64,000 nt of DNA from assembly GCA_022036555.1 (NCBI GenBank), contig CM039130.1, positions 24,512,519 through 24,576,518 on the forward strand. The letters are read 5' to 3'. The first letter of the stretch is position 1. Every line of letters begins with the position of its first letter. Positions 34,451 to 46,985 of this stretch are shown here, piece after piece. This stretch comes from Microstegium vimineum (lineage: Eukaryota > Streptophyta > Magnoliopsida > Poales > Poaceae). A program made the position numbers and the translations under genes. The notes under the pieces are model-generated. The model was not told the DNA's origin, ran no database searches, and saw nothing but the letters and a program-made list of their open reading frames with translations.

Positions 34451-35572
34451 TGTCGGATACCTCAGAAAAGGGTACCCTAAATACCGTATTTCGCAAAAAC
34501 AAAAATCACCCCTCGGGGGCTCCTCTGCCTCGTCCGAGGTAGGGTGACATCACGACCCTCGGGGGCTCCCCCGCCTCGTCTGAGGCGGGGTGACGTCACG
34601 ACCCTCGGGGGCCCCTCCGCATCGTCCGAGCCAGGCTGGTCACTACTCTCGGGGGCTCCTCCGCCTCGTCCGAGGCAGGGTGATGTCGCAACCCTCAGAG
34701 GTTCTCCTGCCTCGTCCGAGCCCGGACAACGTCATCCCTGACGTCCCCCCCTCTCCCAATGGTTTTGTCACCATGTCCGACTCAGGGCGCCTCAGCCCAT
34801 AGTCAAAAGGTACACAGTGCCATTCGTCCTTAGGGATGGGGCTCTAGGGCATGACCCGCCATGCCTCCCCCTATAAACCCCCTGAGGTACGAATTCCTGT
34901 GTTGCCTAACCATCGACTGACATCTGCCATGCCATTGACGGACACATGAACAGGGATTAAGGCGTTCACAGCCCTGTACGACGTAACATGGGGGTGCCTG
35001 GCTCTGTGCTGCCAATCCCCGCCCATGCCCAAACCAGGGAATAGCGACGGCCAGGAGTATGAGGCGCATGGATACAACACCCTCAAGGACGAACAGGGCA
35101 ACCACGACGTGTCTACAGGCACATCCTTCCCCGGGAAGGAGGGCGAACGCAAGACGGAATGCTCCCAGGACTGCAGCCCGAGCTAGGCCCACGTTATCTC
35201 TCTCTCTCCCTATTGTACTCCTCCATCTCTCCCTACGTATAAAAGGGGAGAATGGACCTCCAATCCCTCTCTCTGAACTCTTTCACCTCATTCACACACA
35301 CATACTCGCACTCACGCGAGCTCCCACCAGAATCAAGAACCTCAAACGCACGAGACCTGGGAACCAGCTTCCCTCTCTCCACCTGCTTGTAGCTCCCCTC
35401 TACGGCGAGCACCTCCACGCTCGGTAACACGACTCCGCCTCAAACTGGACGTAGGGCGTTCGTGCCTGAACCAGTGTAAATCTTGTGTTCTCCGAGCGTA
35501 ACCATTCGAACTCCGGCACGCTTAGAAATTTACTCGTTGGCTGTCTAGACCCCGCCATTTTAGACACCGATA
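34451..35572 (+). repeat. Left LTR of the Tat element
   Basis: This 1122-bp LTR carries four copies of a 46-bp CCCTCGGGGGCTCCTCYGCC unit at 34510-34691. A TATAAAAG promoter motif at about 35237 is followed by pyrimidine-rich sequence. The right LTR has the same motif near 45342. The left LTR ends CCGATA where the right LTR has CCGACA. Confidence 0.85.
34510..34691. repeat. Four-copy 46-bp tandem array in the left LTR
   Basis: Units start at 34510, 34556, 34602 and 34646. The third is 44 bp and the others 46 bp. Each contains a near-palindromic GCCTCGTCCGAGGC core. The right LTR has only two units, at 44705 and 44751. Confidence 0.85.
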
Positions 35573-35574
35573 GT

Positions 35575-35592
35575 TGGCGTGCCAGGTAGGGG
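35575..35592 (+). other. Primer-binding site of the Tat element
   Basis: TGGCGTGCCAGGTAGGGG lies two bases after the left LTR and starts with TGG, as expected for pairing with a tRNA 3' CCA end. I do not assign the tRNA species. Confidence 0.6.
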
Positions 35593-35626
35593 GACTTTGC
35601 GTGTCACCCGTATTTTTGAGTTTCGG

Positions 35627-37970
35627 ATGGCTAGTCGTCGCGTTGATTTCTCGCCAGGCTCCATTGTTCGATTTGGTAGCCTAGACTTCCAGTGCCACGG
35701 GCAGGGGGGCGACCTGGTCCTTCGTTGCCCCGCAGCATCCTCCGAGGTAGCCGTGGACGCCATCTTGGCGTCCATGGCCCACCTCGGCCTGCCTCTTTCC
35801 GAGGGGCAAACCGCTCGAGGGACAGCCGTCCCGCGAGCCGACTACCCCGAGTTCGAGCGCCAGCTCGACACCCTGATGGGTCCCCAGCCGACCCAGGGGT
35901 TCCTGCACAACCTCTACTTCGCGTTTGCCAATGTGACGGCGTAGCCCGCGGGAGGATGACCGCTCTCCTCTGGGCTCATCAATGCGTTCGTCGTAAGGGT
36001 TCTACCGCACAGCATGCGGAATGCCGCCACGTCGTACTCAGAGGCGGTGGTTGCGGGTTTCCGTGCCGACCCCTCGGAGGGGACGTGCATCGGGCTTGCA
36101 GCCCATCATCCCCGGTCTGCCTCTGACCTCCTCACAAGTTCGGAGGCCACCTCCTACGCCGGCTCTAGCCGTGACAGCGTCGATCCCTTGGAGCCCTTGG
36201 ACTTTGAAGGTCTGAGGGACAAGGAGGCCTTCTACGGCTTCATGCACGCTAGTGATTATTTGCTCGGAACCAGTTCGAGCGACGGCAGCGCCGGCCACGG
36301 GCGGGAGTGCTTCATGTGCGACTCCCCGAAGCACGGTGCCGCTGACTATCCTACCCTTTTCGAGGACGGGGACGAGGATGACCTCCGCACAACTGCGGCT
36401 GGGACAGAACTGCCTATTCCCGTGCCACAGGGCGACCCGCAACCCTCGGACCCTCGACAACGGTAGCTTCACGACCTCTGCGAGATGGAGCGGAAACTCG
36501 CGAAGGGTCACCGAAGAGTAACATTCGAGCGTGAAAGACTCGAGCGTGAGACCGTCAGGACTCCTGAATAGCCACGCGTTCACAGGGAAGCTCGTACGGT
36601 GCACCAGCGCATCCTCAACGACGAGCATGGCATGCCCTAGTTCGCGCGGGCAAGCCAAAACATCGCGGCGGCGGCGATGCTGCTCCGCAACCTCCCAGTC
36701 CCTGACACCCCCGACGGGAAGCTCGCCCATGACGAGCTAAAAAACCCTTCTGGGGCGTGCCGTGGTCCAACAGGCCGAAAGCTCCGCGTCGTGGAGACGC
36801 GGGCTCGACCTTAGCCACCGGTAGGACCCGGCACCCAATGACCGCGAGGGTTCAGTGCATCAGGCACCCACACCAGACGCACAACGATGTCCGGCGATTC
36901 ACGCCCACGTGGGCGACAAGCATGATGTGCGCGACACGCTCGACGCGCGCAAGCACGCCAAGCAGGACGGCGCAAGCAGAGGCTACCACGTTCAACGAGG
37001 TGGCCGATATGACAACGATGAAGATCGACCTCCCACTCTGGAGCCGCCGGGCCCTCTGGACTACATTCGCTACATTCGCCGCGCCCCGTTCCCACAACGC
37101 TTCAGGCAGCCAACCAACATCGTCCGGTACTCCGGGGAGACGAACCCCGGGCTCTGGCGCGATGACTACCGCCTCGCCTGCCAGGCCAGCGACGCGGACG
37201 GTGACGACTTCATCATCCGCAACCTGCCCCTCCATCTCTCGGATGCGACCCGCACGTGGCTCGAGCATCTACCTCCGAACACCATCGATGGGTGGAGCTC
37301 CCTACGGCGGGCCTTCGTCGGGAACTTCCAAGGCACTTACGCGCGCTCGGGAAACCCCTAGGATCTCCGCAGCTGCAAGCAGAAGTTGGACGAGTCCCTC
37401 CGGGACTACATCCGCTGTTTCTCCCAGCAGTGCACAAAGCTCCCCACCACAGCCGATGCAGACGTGGTGGGGGCGTTTCTCGCAGGCACCACCTGCAAGC
37501 AGCTGGTCCATGAGCTAGGCTGCAGCAACCCTCACACCACCGAGCGGCTCCTCGACATCGCCACGAGCTACGCATCTGGCGAAGAGGCAGTCGGTGCAAT
37601 CTTCCACCCCGACAAAGGGAAGGGCAAGGACGTGGAGGACGCCGGTGAAGGCGGCTCCAATCCTGCCCAGAACAGGAACAAGAAGAAGGGCAAGCCGCAA
37701 CGCGGCGGTGCCAACAACGTGGTCGCAGCGGCGGACCGCAAGGCTTCCTGCCCTCAGGACAGGAAAAAAGGGGGCAAGTTCGACGACATGCTCACCAAGC
37801 CATGTTCGTACCACAACAGACCGGTAAAGCACACACTCCAGGAGTGTGACATGATGGCTAGGTACTTCAAGGCCGTCCTTGACAAGGACGACCAGCCGAA
37901 GCAGTCGGAGGGCCAGGACAGGGATGGGGTCGCGATGACTCCTACCCTCACGTCAACAAGTGCCTCATGA
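35627..37970 (+). pseudogene. Tat element gag, broken
   Basis: The reading starts MASRRVDFSPGSIVRFG. It meets an in-frame stop at 35942-35944 and several more stops and shifts between 36460 and 36860. It then gives a recognisable retrotransposon gag core from about 37035 (YIRYIRRAPFPQRF, then TRTWLEHLPPNTIDGW near 37250), interrupted by a stop at 37359-37361 before DLRSCKQKLDESLRDYIRCF. A Cys/His arrangement (CSYHNRPVKHTLQEC) near 37805 resembles the knuckle seen in related elements. It would package element RNA, but it cannot be made from this copy. Confidence 0.7.
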
Positions 37971-38440
37971 TCTTCGGGGGATCGGAGGCCTACGGTTGCA
38001 AGCGCCGACAGAAGCAAGAGCGGCGCGAAGTCTTCGCAGCCGCCCCGGCAACGCCGACCTTCCTCGACTGGTCGAAGTCCGACATCACGTTCGGTCAAGA
38101 CGACCACCCGAGCCACATCCCCCACCCAGTTCGTTACCCACTCGTCGTGGACCCGATCATTGGGGATGTGCGTTTCACCAAGGTACTGATGGACGGAGGC
38201 AGCAACCTCAACATCATGTTTTACAACGCCTTCGAGGCCCTGAAGGTACCCAGGAAGAAACTCCGGCCGGAGGGGGTTCCCTTCCTAGGAATTGTCCCTG
38301 GAAAGCCAGTCCTGCCCATAGGGCAGATCGACTTGCTCGTGGCGTTCGGGGAGTCAAATAACTTCCGGAGCGAGCTTCTCACTTTCAAGGTCGCGCACTA
38401 TCGCGCGACATACCACGTGGTGTTGGGGAGCCATGTTACG
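37971..38440 (+). pseudogene. Tat element aspartic protease region
   Basis: The frame contains VLMDGGSNLNIMF at about 38186-38224, the retropepsin-like active-site region of gypsy elements with the aspartate in a DGGS context. It is followed by LRPEGVPFLGIVPG. The frame shifts near 38425-38450 before joining the reverse transcriptase frame. It normally cleaves the polyprotein and is non-functional in this copy because of the shift. Confidence 0.65.
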
Positions 38441-38448
38441 CGAAGTTC

Positions 38449-40040
38449 ATGGTCATCCCCAACTACACCTACCTCAAGCTAAAGATGTCGGGACCGTATG
38501 GAGTCATCACGGTCACCTCCGAGCTTGCGGAAGCATACCAATGCGACGTGGACAGCTGCGAGAACGCCATGGCCGAGGTACGATGCTCGGAGTTGGCGGC
38601 GGCAGCCGAAGCCGCGAGTGACGAGAGGGTCGAGTCCAAAGGCGCGGGGAATTTCACCCCTCTTGAGAGGGTAAAGGAAATCCCCCTCGACCCGTCCAAG
38701 ACGAACGGCCGAGTACTGCGCATCAGCACCTCCTTGGCTCCGGAGCAGGAATCGGCACTCGTCGACTTTCTCCGTGCAAATGGCGACATGTTTGTGTGGA
38801 GCCCTGCAGACGTTCCGGGCATACCAAGGGACGTATCCGAGCACGTGTTAATCATCCGGTCCGACGCCCGACCGATGAAGCAGCGTCCACGCCGTTTCGA
38901 CGAGGAGAAGCGGCGAGCCATCGGCGAAGAGCTCCGCAAGCTTTCGACGGCCGGTTTCATCAAAGAGGTATTCCATCCCGAATGGCTATCTAATCCAGTA
39001 CTGGTTAAAAATAAGAGCGGGAAATGGAGAATGTGTGTAGATTACACCAGCCTGAACAAGGCATGCGGCAAGGATCCATATCCCCTGCCGCATATCGACC
39101 AGATCGTTGATTCCACCTCAGGGTGCGAGACGCTTTCGTTTCTGGATGCCTACTCCGGCTACCATCAAATCCAGATGAAGGAGTCCAACCAGCTCGTCAC
39201 ATCCTTCATCACACCATTTGTTCTTTTTGCTACGTCACTATGTCGTTCGGTCTCAGAAACGCGGGAGCCACGTACCAGCGGTGCATGCGCTCGGTTTTCG
39301 GGGAACTCATCGGGAGAACCGTCGAGGCATATGTGGACGACATCGTGGTACAATCCAAACGAACGGAAACCATGATCACTGATCTCGAGACAGCGTTCGA
39401 GGCCATGAGACTCAAGCGCGTCAAGCTCAACCCTGAGAAGTGCATGTTCGGGGTGCCGCGTGGCATGCTCCTCGGTTTCATAGTCTCTCGGCGTGGCATC
39501 GAGGTCAACCCCGATAAAATCTCCGCCATCGCAAGTATGGGGGCGATTCATAACGTAAAGGGGGTGCAGCGGGTCATGGGGTGCCTCGCGTCCCTGAGCC
39601 GCTTCATCTCGTACCTCGGCGAACGAGGCCTCCCTCTTTACCGACTTCTCAAGAAGACCGAGCATTTTACCTGGACCCCCGAGGCGCTGGAGGCCCTGGA
39701 CAAGCTCAAGGCGGTCCTCACGAGAGTGCCCATACTCGTCCCGCCGACGCCACGCGAGGCTCTCCTCCTATACATTCCCGCCGCCACCCAGGTGGCGAGC
39801 GCCATCATCGTCGTCGAAAGGGAGGAGGAGGGCCACGCGCTAAAAGTCCTGCGGCCGGTGTACTTCATCAATGAAGTATTATCCGAGACTAAGACCAGGT
39901 ACCCTCAGATTCAGAAGCTCCTTTACGCGGTCCTCATCACAAGAAGAAAGCTGGCCCATTACTTCGACGACCATCACGTCACCGTCGTATCATCCTACCC
40001 TCTCGGGGAGGTGATACAGAGCCGTGAGGCTACAGGGCGG
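38449..40040 (+). pseudogene. Tat element reverse transcriptase and first RNase H
   Basis: Palm motifs are visible in order: LVKNKSGKWRMCVDYTSLNK near 39001, FLDAYSGYHQI near 39140, MSFGLRNAGATYQRCM near 39238 and the catalytic YVDDIVV near 39331. Between SFITPF and CYVTMSFGL (about 39215-39236) the frame shifts by one base. The following part (PLYRLLKKTEHFTWTPEALE onwards) is the connection and first RNase H-like domain. A second shift lies near 40045. The motifs themselves are well preserved, so the breaks look recent or technical. Confidence 0.8.
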
Positions 40041-40048
40041 GTGGCGAA

Positions 40049-40560
40049 GTGGGGCTCGAGCTCATGGGGGAGTTCATCTCCTACGCACCACGGACGACCA
40101 TAAAATCCCAGGCTCTCGCAGATTTCATCACCGAATGGACCGAAATCCAGCTACCACCGACGGCGGAGAACCAGGAGTTTTGGGTCATGTACTTCGAAGG
40201 GTCACTGATGAAGACCGACGCCGGAGCCGGCCTGGTTTTCATCTCCCCGCTCGGAGTCCAACTCAAGTACATGATCCGTATATTCTTCCCGGCGTCTAAC
40301 AATGTCGTGGAATACGAGGCCCTAGTAAACGGGCTACACATAGCCACAGAGCTGGGCAACAAGAGGCTCGACGCACGAGGCGACTCTCAGCTCGTAGTCG
40401 AACAGGTCATGAAGGAGTCAAACTGCCATGACCCCAAGATGACGGCATACTGCCAAGCGGTCCGCCATTTGGAAGAAAAATTCGATGGCCTGGAAATCAA
40501 CCATGTTGCCAGAAAGTACAACGAGGCGGCGGACGAACTCGCGAAGCTGGCTTCCGGTCG
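40049..40560 (+). pseudogene. Second, archaeal-like RNase H of the Tat element
   Basis: The domain begins ADFITEWTEIQLPP and contains WVMYFEGSLMKTDAGAGLVF near 40182. It continues with NNVVEYEALVNGL near 40300, ARGDSQLVVEQV near 40375 and YNEAADELAKLAS near 40519. These correspond to the acidic positions of the RNase H fold. The first is usually Asp in a DGS context and is Glu here. In Tat elements this domain follows the original RNase H, probably for removing RNA from the replication hybrid. Confidence 0.7.
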
Positions 40561-41976
40561 GGGCACGGTACCACCCGGGGTCTTCGCCAGCGACCTCCAC
40601 AAGCCGTTCATCACCTGGCACGCGAACCCCGAGGCCGAGGCTCCGGAGACACCTACGGCGGACGTCATGGACGTCGAAGGAGTACAAGGTGGCGTGGACG
40701 ACGCACTGACCGGCGACGATGATCCCCTTCCCTATTGGAGAATTCCCATCCTGGACTGGTTAATTCAGGAGCGTCTCCTAGACGATAGGAACAAGGCACG
40801 CCACATCGCTCGACGCGCTAAGTCCTTCGTCGTTATCAACCAAGAACTCTACAGGCGCAACCCTACAGGGATCTTGCAACGTTGCATCCCTACCGAGCAT
40901 GGTGTGAGCCTGCTGGAGGACATACACGCGGGAGACTGCGGGTACCACACGGCCCCCCGCACGATCGTCGGGAAGGCTTTTCGACAAGGTTTCTACTGGC
41001 CGACGGCCGTAGCAAACGCCACAGAGATAGTGCGCGCCTGCGAAGGGTGCCAGTTCTACGCCAAGAAGACTCACCTTCCCGCGCAAGCGCTACAAACCAT
41101 CCCCCTCGCGTGGCCTTTCGCGGTCTGGGGTTTGGACTTGTGGGACCCCTACACAGGGTGCCCGGGGGCTTCGACCACTTGCTCGTCGCCATCAACAAAT
41201 TTTCAAAATGGATCAAGGCACGTCCCCTCACCCAGATCAAGTCGGAGCAGGCTGTCCTTTTCTTCACGGACATAATATATCGGTTCGGAGTCCCTAACAC
41301 GATCATCACCGACAACGGCACCCAGTTCACGGGGAAAAGGTTCCTGGACTTCTGTGGCAGGAGCCAGATCCGTGTAGACTGGGCGGCTGTCGCGCACCCC
41401 CAAATGAATGGGCAGGTCGAGCGCGTTAACGGGATGATCTTACACGGGCTAAATCCGAGAATCTTCAAACGGTTAAAAAAGTTCGGAGGCCGTTGGGTCG
41501 CAAAGCTCCCAGACGTCCTCTGGAGCCTCAAGACGACCCAAAGCAGAGCCACTAGTCTTTCCCCCTTCTTCATGCTCTACGGGGCGGAGGTCGTGCTCCT
41601 GACCGACCTAGAATATGGCTCGCCACGGGTGAAGGCCAACGACGAAGAAGGCAACCAGGCAAACATGGAGGACGCCGTGGACCAGCTAGACGAAGCAAGG
41701 GACATCGCCCTTCTACATTCAGCAAAATACCAGCAGGCCCTGAGGAGATACCATGATCGTCGCATCCGAAAGCGCGAGTTCAACGTCGGTGACCTGGTGC
41801 TCCAGCTAAGGCAGAGCAACAAGGACAAACACAAGCTCACGCCGCCATGGGAAGGGACATATGTCATGGTGGAGGTCCTCCGTCCCAGAAGTTACAAGAT
41901 CGCCACCATAGGGCCTGACAGCCAGGTCTTCTCCAATGCCTGGAACATCGAAAAGCTACATCGCTTCTATGCCTAA
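40561..41976 (+). pseudogene. Tat element integrase
   Basis: An HHCC zinc-binding segment (EDIHAGDCGYHTAPRT, then CEGCQFYAKK) lies at about 40915-41065. It leads to GLDLWDP with the first catalytic Asp. The frame breaks at about 41150. The core continues in another frame with IITDNGTQFTG (second Asp, near 41302) and HPQMNGQVERVNG (Glu, near 41395). The C-terminal part runs to FSNAWNIEKLHRFYA and a stop at 41974-41976. Acting alone it would insert element DNA, but the frame break disables this copy. Confidence 0.8.
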
Positions 41977-44645
41977 GTACTCCCCCCTGAACCATAGGTA
42001 TACACATGTATCTTTCTTCTAAAAAGGTCTAATATACGCGACACAAGCGGTGCGTAGCCCGAACGCTGAGCAAGACGCGCCCCCAACTCGCGGGCTCACG
42101 TCTCGCTCGGGGGCTGGGTAAGGGGTTGCTTTCCCCCGGTTTTCTTTTCGAAAATCCCGCCTCGCGCTCGGACGCTGCTCTCGCTCGAATTCCCTCCCCG
42201 TCCGTAGGATTTTTTTTTCTTTTCTCTGATGTTCGCAGGAACGCCAGAGAGCGCGCAGCCGACGATATTGCCCAGCGCGCAGCGGGGTTTAGTCTGACCT
42301 CCGACTCAGCTCAGCCGACGTCTGCAAAATACCGGACGGACGCCTACATACTGCCATCAATGGGCGGCCTATGGGCCTAGGTAAGACAAAGGGATAAGGG
42401 CTATGGACGCCCCGATGGCCCATTATGGTCCAGAGATACGGAGGCCGACCCAATGGGGCTCAAAACGGCCGACTCAAGACGACAGAGCGAGGGGCGAATA
42501 GGGAATGGACACACTAGCGGTCATCAGCCTGGCAATCAGACGCTAAGGTCATTCCTAGATTTTGTATTTTAGTCCGACTTTGCGGACGATTGGTTCATGG
42601 TATTCCTCCGAAGGAAGGCAACAGGCCCCTGGGACCTATCGAACGGACCTGGCTACTAGATGAAACCGATCTGGGGTGAGCCACGACATGGGCCACTAGT
42701 CGGAACCCCATCGAACGGGGACTAGCGCCCCACTCAGATTTGCCCGATATCAGCTCGATGAGCATCCATGGTTTGTCCGCCTCGAGGATAGCATGGTTCG
42801 GCTCACATTCCCCCTTTTCACGGAGAGATGCGCGGGGAACGCATAAAAGACGATACGGTCCTGAGATGATTTCTTTGCTCCGGGCAGAGACTCGGGGGTT
42901 GGCATCGCACATTACCATGGTTCTCGCAACCAGGTGAGAAAAGGCGGACGTATAAACCTCACACGTCAGAGGTCCGCGCAGGTAAAACGCCAAACGAACA
43001 TTACATTTTTATACACTAATCCTTGCGAAGGTTACATACTTTTCAGGTGCAACAAAGATCGAACCAAATCATCAAACACCAAAACGACTACAAGATGGAC
43101 TCAATGGGGCTCCCTGGCCAAGCCCCAAAGGAAAGCAAAACAGGGCAGGCACCTGAATGCCCTATCCAAGCTAGTGGCGCCACCCCGAGGGCTGCCAATC
43201 AGGCAAACTCCCAACAGGCCAACTGTCGTTGTTTTCGTCTCCTAAGACCAAACGGCGGTAGCACCACCACCTCCAGGACCTGTGCGGTCGACTGCGCTGC
43301 CGGACAAGGGCATGACGAGTTGGTCAAGCATTTTTCCGGCTGCGCTTCGAGCGCCACACCGCGGACTACCCACCGATGTGGTGACGACCCGCCAGCTCCG
43401 ACTCCGGAAGGGCCTTCACCAGCACCGAAGGGCGTTCAGCACTGCCACCACGAAGCTTAACCAGGCACTCAGCATCTATGTTTACACAGGTGCTACATGA
43501 TCAAGGCAACCCCGCGCTTGCGAGCGGGTGAAGCCCGCCTGGCTTTCGAAGCCTCGGAGGACGGCGCCATCATGTCCTTGGTCCAACACGACCAGACGCG
43601 CTGGCCTACAGGTCCGCCGTCTCCAAACAGTGGCGTCACCACCAGCAGGGCCAAAGAACGTCTGGCTTACGGGACTGCGCGGGCGGACCGCACAGTCTTT
43701 CCAGTAGACGCATCCTTGGCCCCTCGCGAAGGGAGACAGCAAGGAGGCGCCACCACTTCGTGGGACGGGATGAAGGGAAAGGGCTGCGCATATCGCAAGG
43801 CCCTCCCCAACCTCTTCCACTCGGCAACACGAGGCGATGGCGTTTCCAACACAGAACTTCCCCTGATCCCGGTTGTGCTCTCAAAAAGCCGCTCGCCATG
43901 GTGGCTCAAGGGTCCCTCCAACGAGCCTTCAGAGGAAGAAGATGGGGCAGGCCATGCTATGAGATTGTATTTCCTCGCAAGACGGCCACCCCTATTTATA
44001 GCCCGCCAGGGCACTCACGCGGCAACCGGCCCGTGAAACTACAACATTCGTCTCCCGGTCGAACCGCGCTGCGCGTCAGTACCCTTTTTAAGAGGGCACG
44101 GCGGGGCTATAAATGGCCAAGCAGTCGGTAGGTTCGGGGCGCTCCGTTCGGAGTTTTGACCACTAAGCGAGTGGCGCCCTGGCATCACTCCTCAGGAGGG
44201 AAAAACATGCCACGCCCACTTTTGGACCACGGGAGGCACAGTCAGACCTCAATCCTGGCCAAGCAGCTTCGACCAGTCAAGCAGTCGTACCGGCCGAAAG
44301 ACGGCACGACGAAGTCCCGACTTGTCACCTCAGAACACCATAGCCCAAGCCCGACAGTGCACCTCGCAGCAGGGCTGGCGTGCAAGCCAGGGCCTGGCGT
44401 CACGTGCACGGAGCCGGTCTCGCCTATTAACCCCGCCTCGTGGGAGAGCGGAGGGCCAAGCACTGTACAACTCAACTGGATAAGCCCTTAGGCGGAAAAC
44501 TCATCCCCCTAAGGCCTCGGGGGCTACACCCGGCGGGTGCGCTCGCGCGCACCCACCAAAATCAAGTACCAAAACCATTTCCACATACGTCCTCGGAAGC
44601 CTCCGATATAGTCCAAAAGCACTCCATCGCAGGCTCGAGGGCTAC
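41977..44645 (+). other. Non-coding 3' region of the Tat element
   Basis: This is 2.7 kb of GC-rich sequence between integrase and the right LTR. Several frames of up to about 180 codons exist on both strands, but none shows a recognisable domain. The last bases before the LTR (GCTCGAGGGCTAC) take the place of the polypurine tract. Long non-coding tails are known in the Tat lineage. Confidence 0.55.
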
Positions 44646-45672
44646 TGTCGGATACCTGAGAAAAGGGTACCCTAAATACCGTACTTCGCGAAAACAAAAA
44701 TCACCCCTCGGGGGCTCCTCCGCCTGGTCCGAGGCAGGGTGACGTCACGACCCTCGGGGCCCCCTCTGCCTCGTCCGAGGCAGGGTGATGTCGGAACCCT
44801 CAGAGGTTCTCCCGCCTCGTCCGAGCCTAGACAACATCATCCCCGACGTCACCCCCTCTCCCAATGGTTTTGTCACCATGTCCGACTCAGGGCGCCTCAG
44901 CCCATAGTCAAAAGGTACACAGTGCCATTCGTCCTTAGGGATGGGGCTCCAAGGCATGACCCGCCATGTCTCCCCCTGTAAACCCCCTGAGGTACGAATT
45001 CTTGTGTTGCCTAACCATCGACTGACATCCGCCATGCCATTGACGGACACATGAACAGGGATTAAGGCGTTCACAGCCCTATACGACGTAACACGGGGGT
45101 GCCTGGCTCTGTGCCGCCAACCCCCGCCCATGCCCAAACCAGGGAACAACGATGGCCACGACTGTGAAGCGCATGGCTACAACACCCTCAAGGACGAACA
45201 GGGCAACCACGGCGTGTCTACAGGCACATCCTTCCCCGGGAAGGAGGGCGAACGCAAGACGGAATGCTCCCAGGACTGCAGCCCGAGCTAGGCCCACGTT
45301 ATCTCTCTCTCCCTACTGTACTCCTCCATCTCTCCCTACGTATAAAAGGGGAGAATGGACCTCCAATCCCTCTCTCTGAACTCTTTCACCTCATTCACAC
45401 ACACATACTCGCACTCACGCGAGCTCCCACCAGAATCAAGAACCTCAAACGCACGAGACCTGGGAACCAACTTCCCTCTCTCCACCTGCTTGTAGCTCCC
45501 CTCTACGAGCACCTCCACGCTCGGTAACACGACTCCGCCGCAAACTGGACGTAGGGCGTTCGTGCCTGAACCAGTATAAATCTTGTGTCCTCCGAGCATA
45601 ACCATCCAAACTCCGACACGCTTAGAAATTTACTCGTTGGCTGTCTAGACCCCGCCATTTTAGACACCGACA
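44646..45672 (+). repeat. Right LTR of the Tat element
   Basis: This 1027-bp copy starts TGTCGGATACC and ends CCGACA. It has two 46-bp units (44705 and 44751) against four in the left copy, lacks three bases near 45505 (CTACGAGC against CTACGGCGAGC), and otherwise differs by scattered substitutions. Confidence 0.85.
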
Positions 45673-46985
45673 ATACTAGACCTAAGCTAGCAGCAGCAAG
45701 GAGGGAGGGAGGAGGAGGGATGCCAGCCATAGGAGGCAGCAACGGCAGCAGGAAGACGGGCGAGGCAGGGAGGCGCTGCCGAGCGCCCTCTGCTCGGTCG
45801 AGCAGAGAAGACCGGGAGGGAGAGGGAATAGAGAGAAAGAGAGAGGGAAAGAATGGGACAGAGACCGAGAGCTGGGAGCCGGGCTCCCAATTTCTTTCCC
45901 CCTCCACTCGACACATGCAGGGGCAGGTGTCGGGGCGACACCGACCGGGAGGACACGTAGAGGATCGAGCTGTCCATGGCCGACCCCCAGCCTAAGAAAA
46001 AGCCCACGAAAACGATGGAATTTACAACAAATGCCACTGAGTTTGATCTCTTCCAAATTCAAAATCGTTTGTCGATTTGATCAACCAAATTCACCATGAT
46101 GTAGAGCAATTCGAATAGAACAACTTTCATTGAAGAACTTCGGTCAAATTCTCAAAGGTTTGAGAATTATCGATTCCCAAAGATTGATATTTAAAACTGA
46201 AATCTGGAGTCCAAATAACTTCCAAAAACATTAACTTTTGCTATTTTTGAATTTGATTTTGAGAATCCAACTGGGCTCCAAAAATTATGAAACTTAATTC
46301 ATTGTCTTATTCATGAGTAGTACTTCAACTCTTATTAAGAAATCAAATTGAGTTTCCATATGAACTTGGACACACAAATGTAGCAAAGAATGCAACTCAT
46401 CGTTGTTTTCTGGGACTTAGAATTTTTCAGGAAATCCAATTCAACATAGAACTTGATGCAACTTTTTGGGACCCTTAGAGATTGAATCAAAGCTTGGTCC
46501 AAACATAAAGTCTCCAAATATTATGATCTTCAACTTTGCTAAAAGGGTCAATCTCATATTTTATTTAGAAATTGAATTTTTAACATGACCAGAGAAATCC
46601 ATCGAGAATGTCTTAAATAGAATTTTGATCTGACTAAAGTATTTTCTTAATCCTAGATCAACATGAACCTTTCCTAACTTTTGTCTTTGAGATGAAATAG
46701 AGTTGTTTGAGCATATTTGTAGGGTTTGGTTGAACCCATATGTATCCATCCATTGATTAAAGCAATTCTATAAAGAATGAATCTTATTGTTCCACATAAC
46801 CCTTAAAACTTCGCAAAACTTCTCCGGTGATCCAGATTGACATAGAAGGATGTAAAGAATCTTGAAAAAGCACCTTCATCATCCTTTTCCAAAAAGTTTT
46901 AAATTAAGAGCCTCTGATCAACAATTGACTTAATTTATCTGAGCTTAACCACTGTTTATCTTAAGATAACACCTGGGGTGTTACA
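45673..46985 (-). mobile_element. Long TGTAACACC-family LTR, right segment
   Basis: This continues the LTR interrupted at 34450. It has a purine-rich, GC-rich block (45690-45990) like those in the two sister LTRs, then AT-rich DNA ending ACACCTGGGGTGTTACA at 46985. On the minus strand this is the LTR 5' end, TGTAACACCCCAGGTG. Confidence 0.6.

Larger units (their letters stand above)
34451..45672 (+). mobile_element. Ty3/gypsy LTR retrotransposon of the Tat type, 11.2 kb
   Basis: Two direct LTRs (34451-35572 and 44646-45672) start TGTCGGATACC and end CCGACA (CCGATA in the left copy). They enclose a primer-binding site, broken gag, protease, reverse transcriptase, two RNase H segments, integrase and 2.7 kb of non-coding DNA. 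A second RNase H of the archaeal-like kind between the first RNase H and integrase is known from the plant Tat lineage. Flanking pentamers are GTACT (left) and ATACT (right), one mismatch. Stops and frame shifts in gag and at least four points in pol make it non-autonomous as printed. It sits inside the LTR that spans 30744-46985. Confidence 0.85.
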
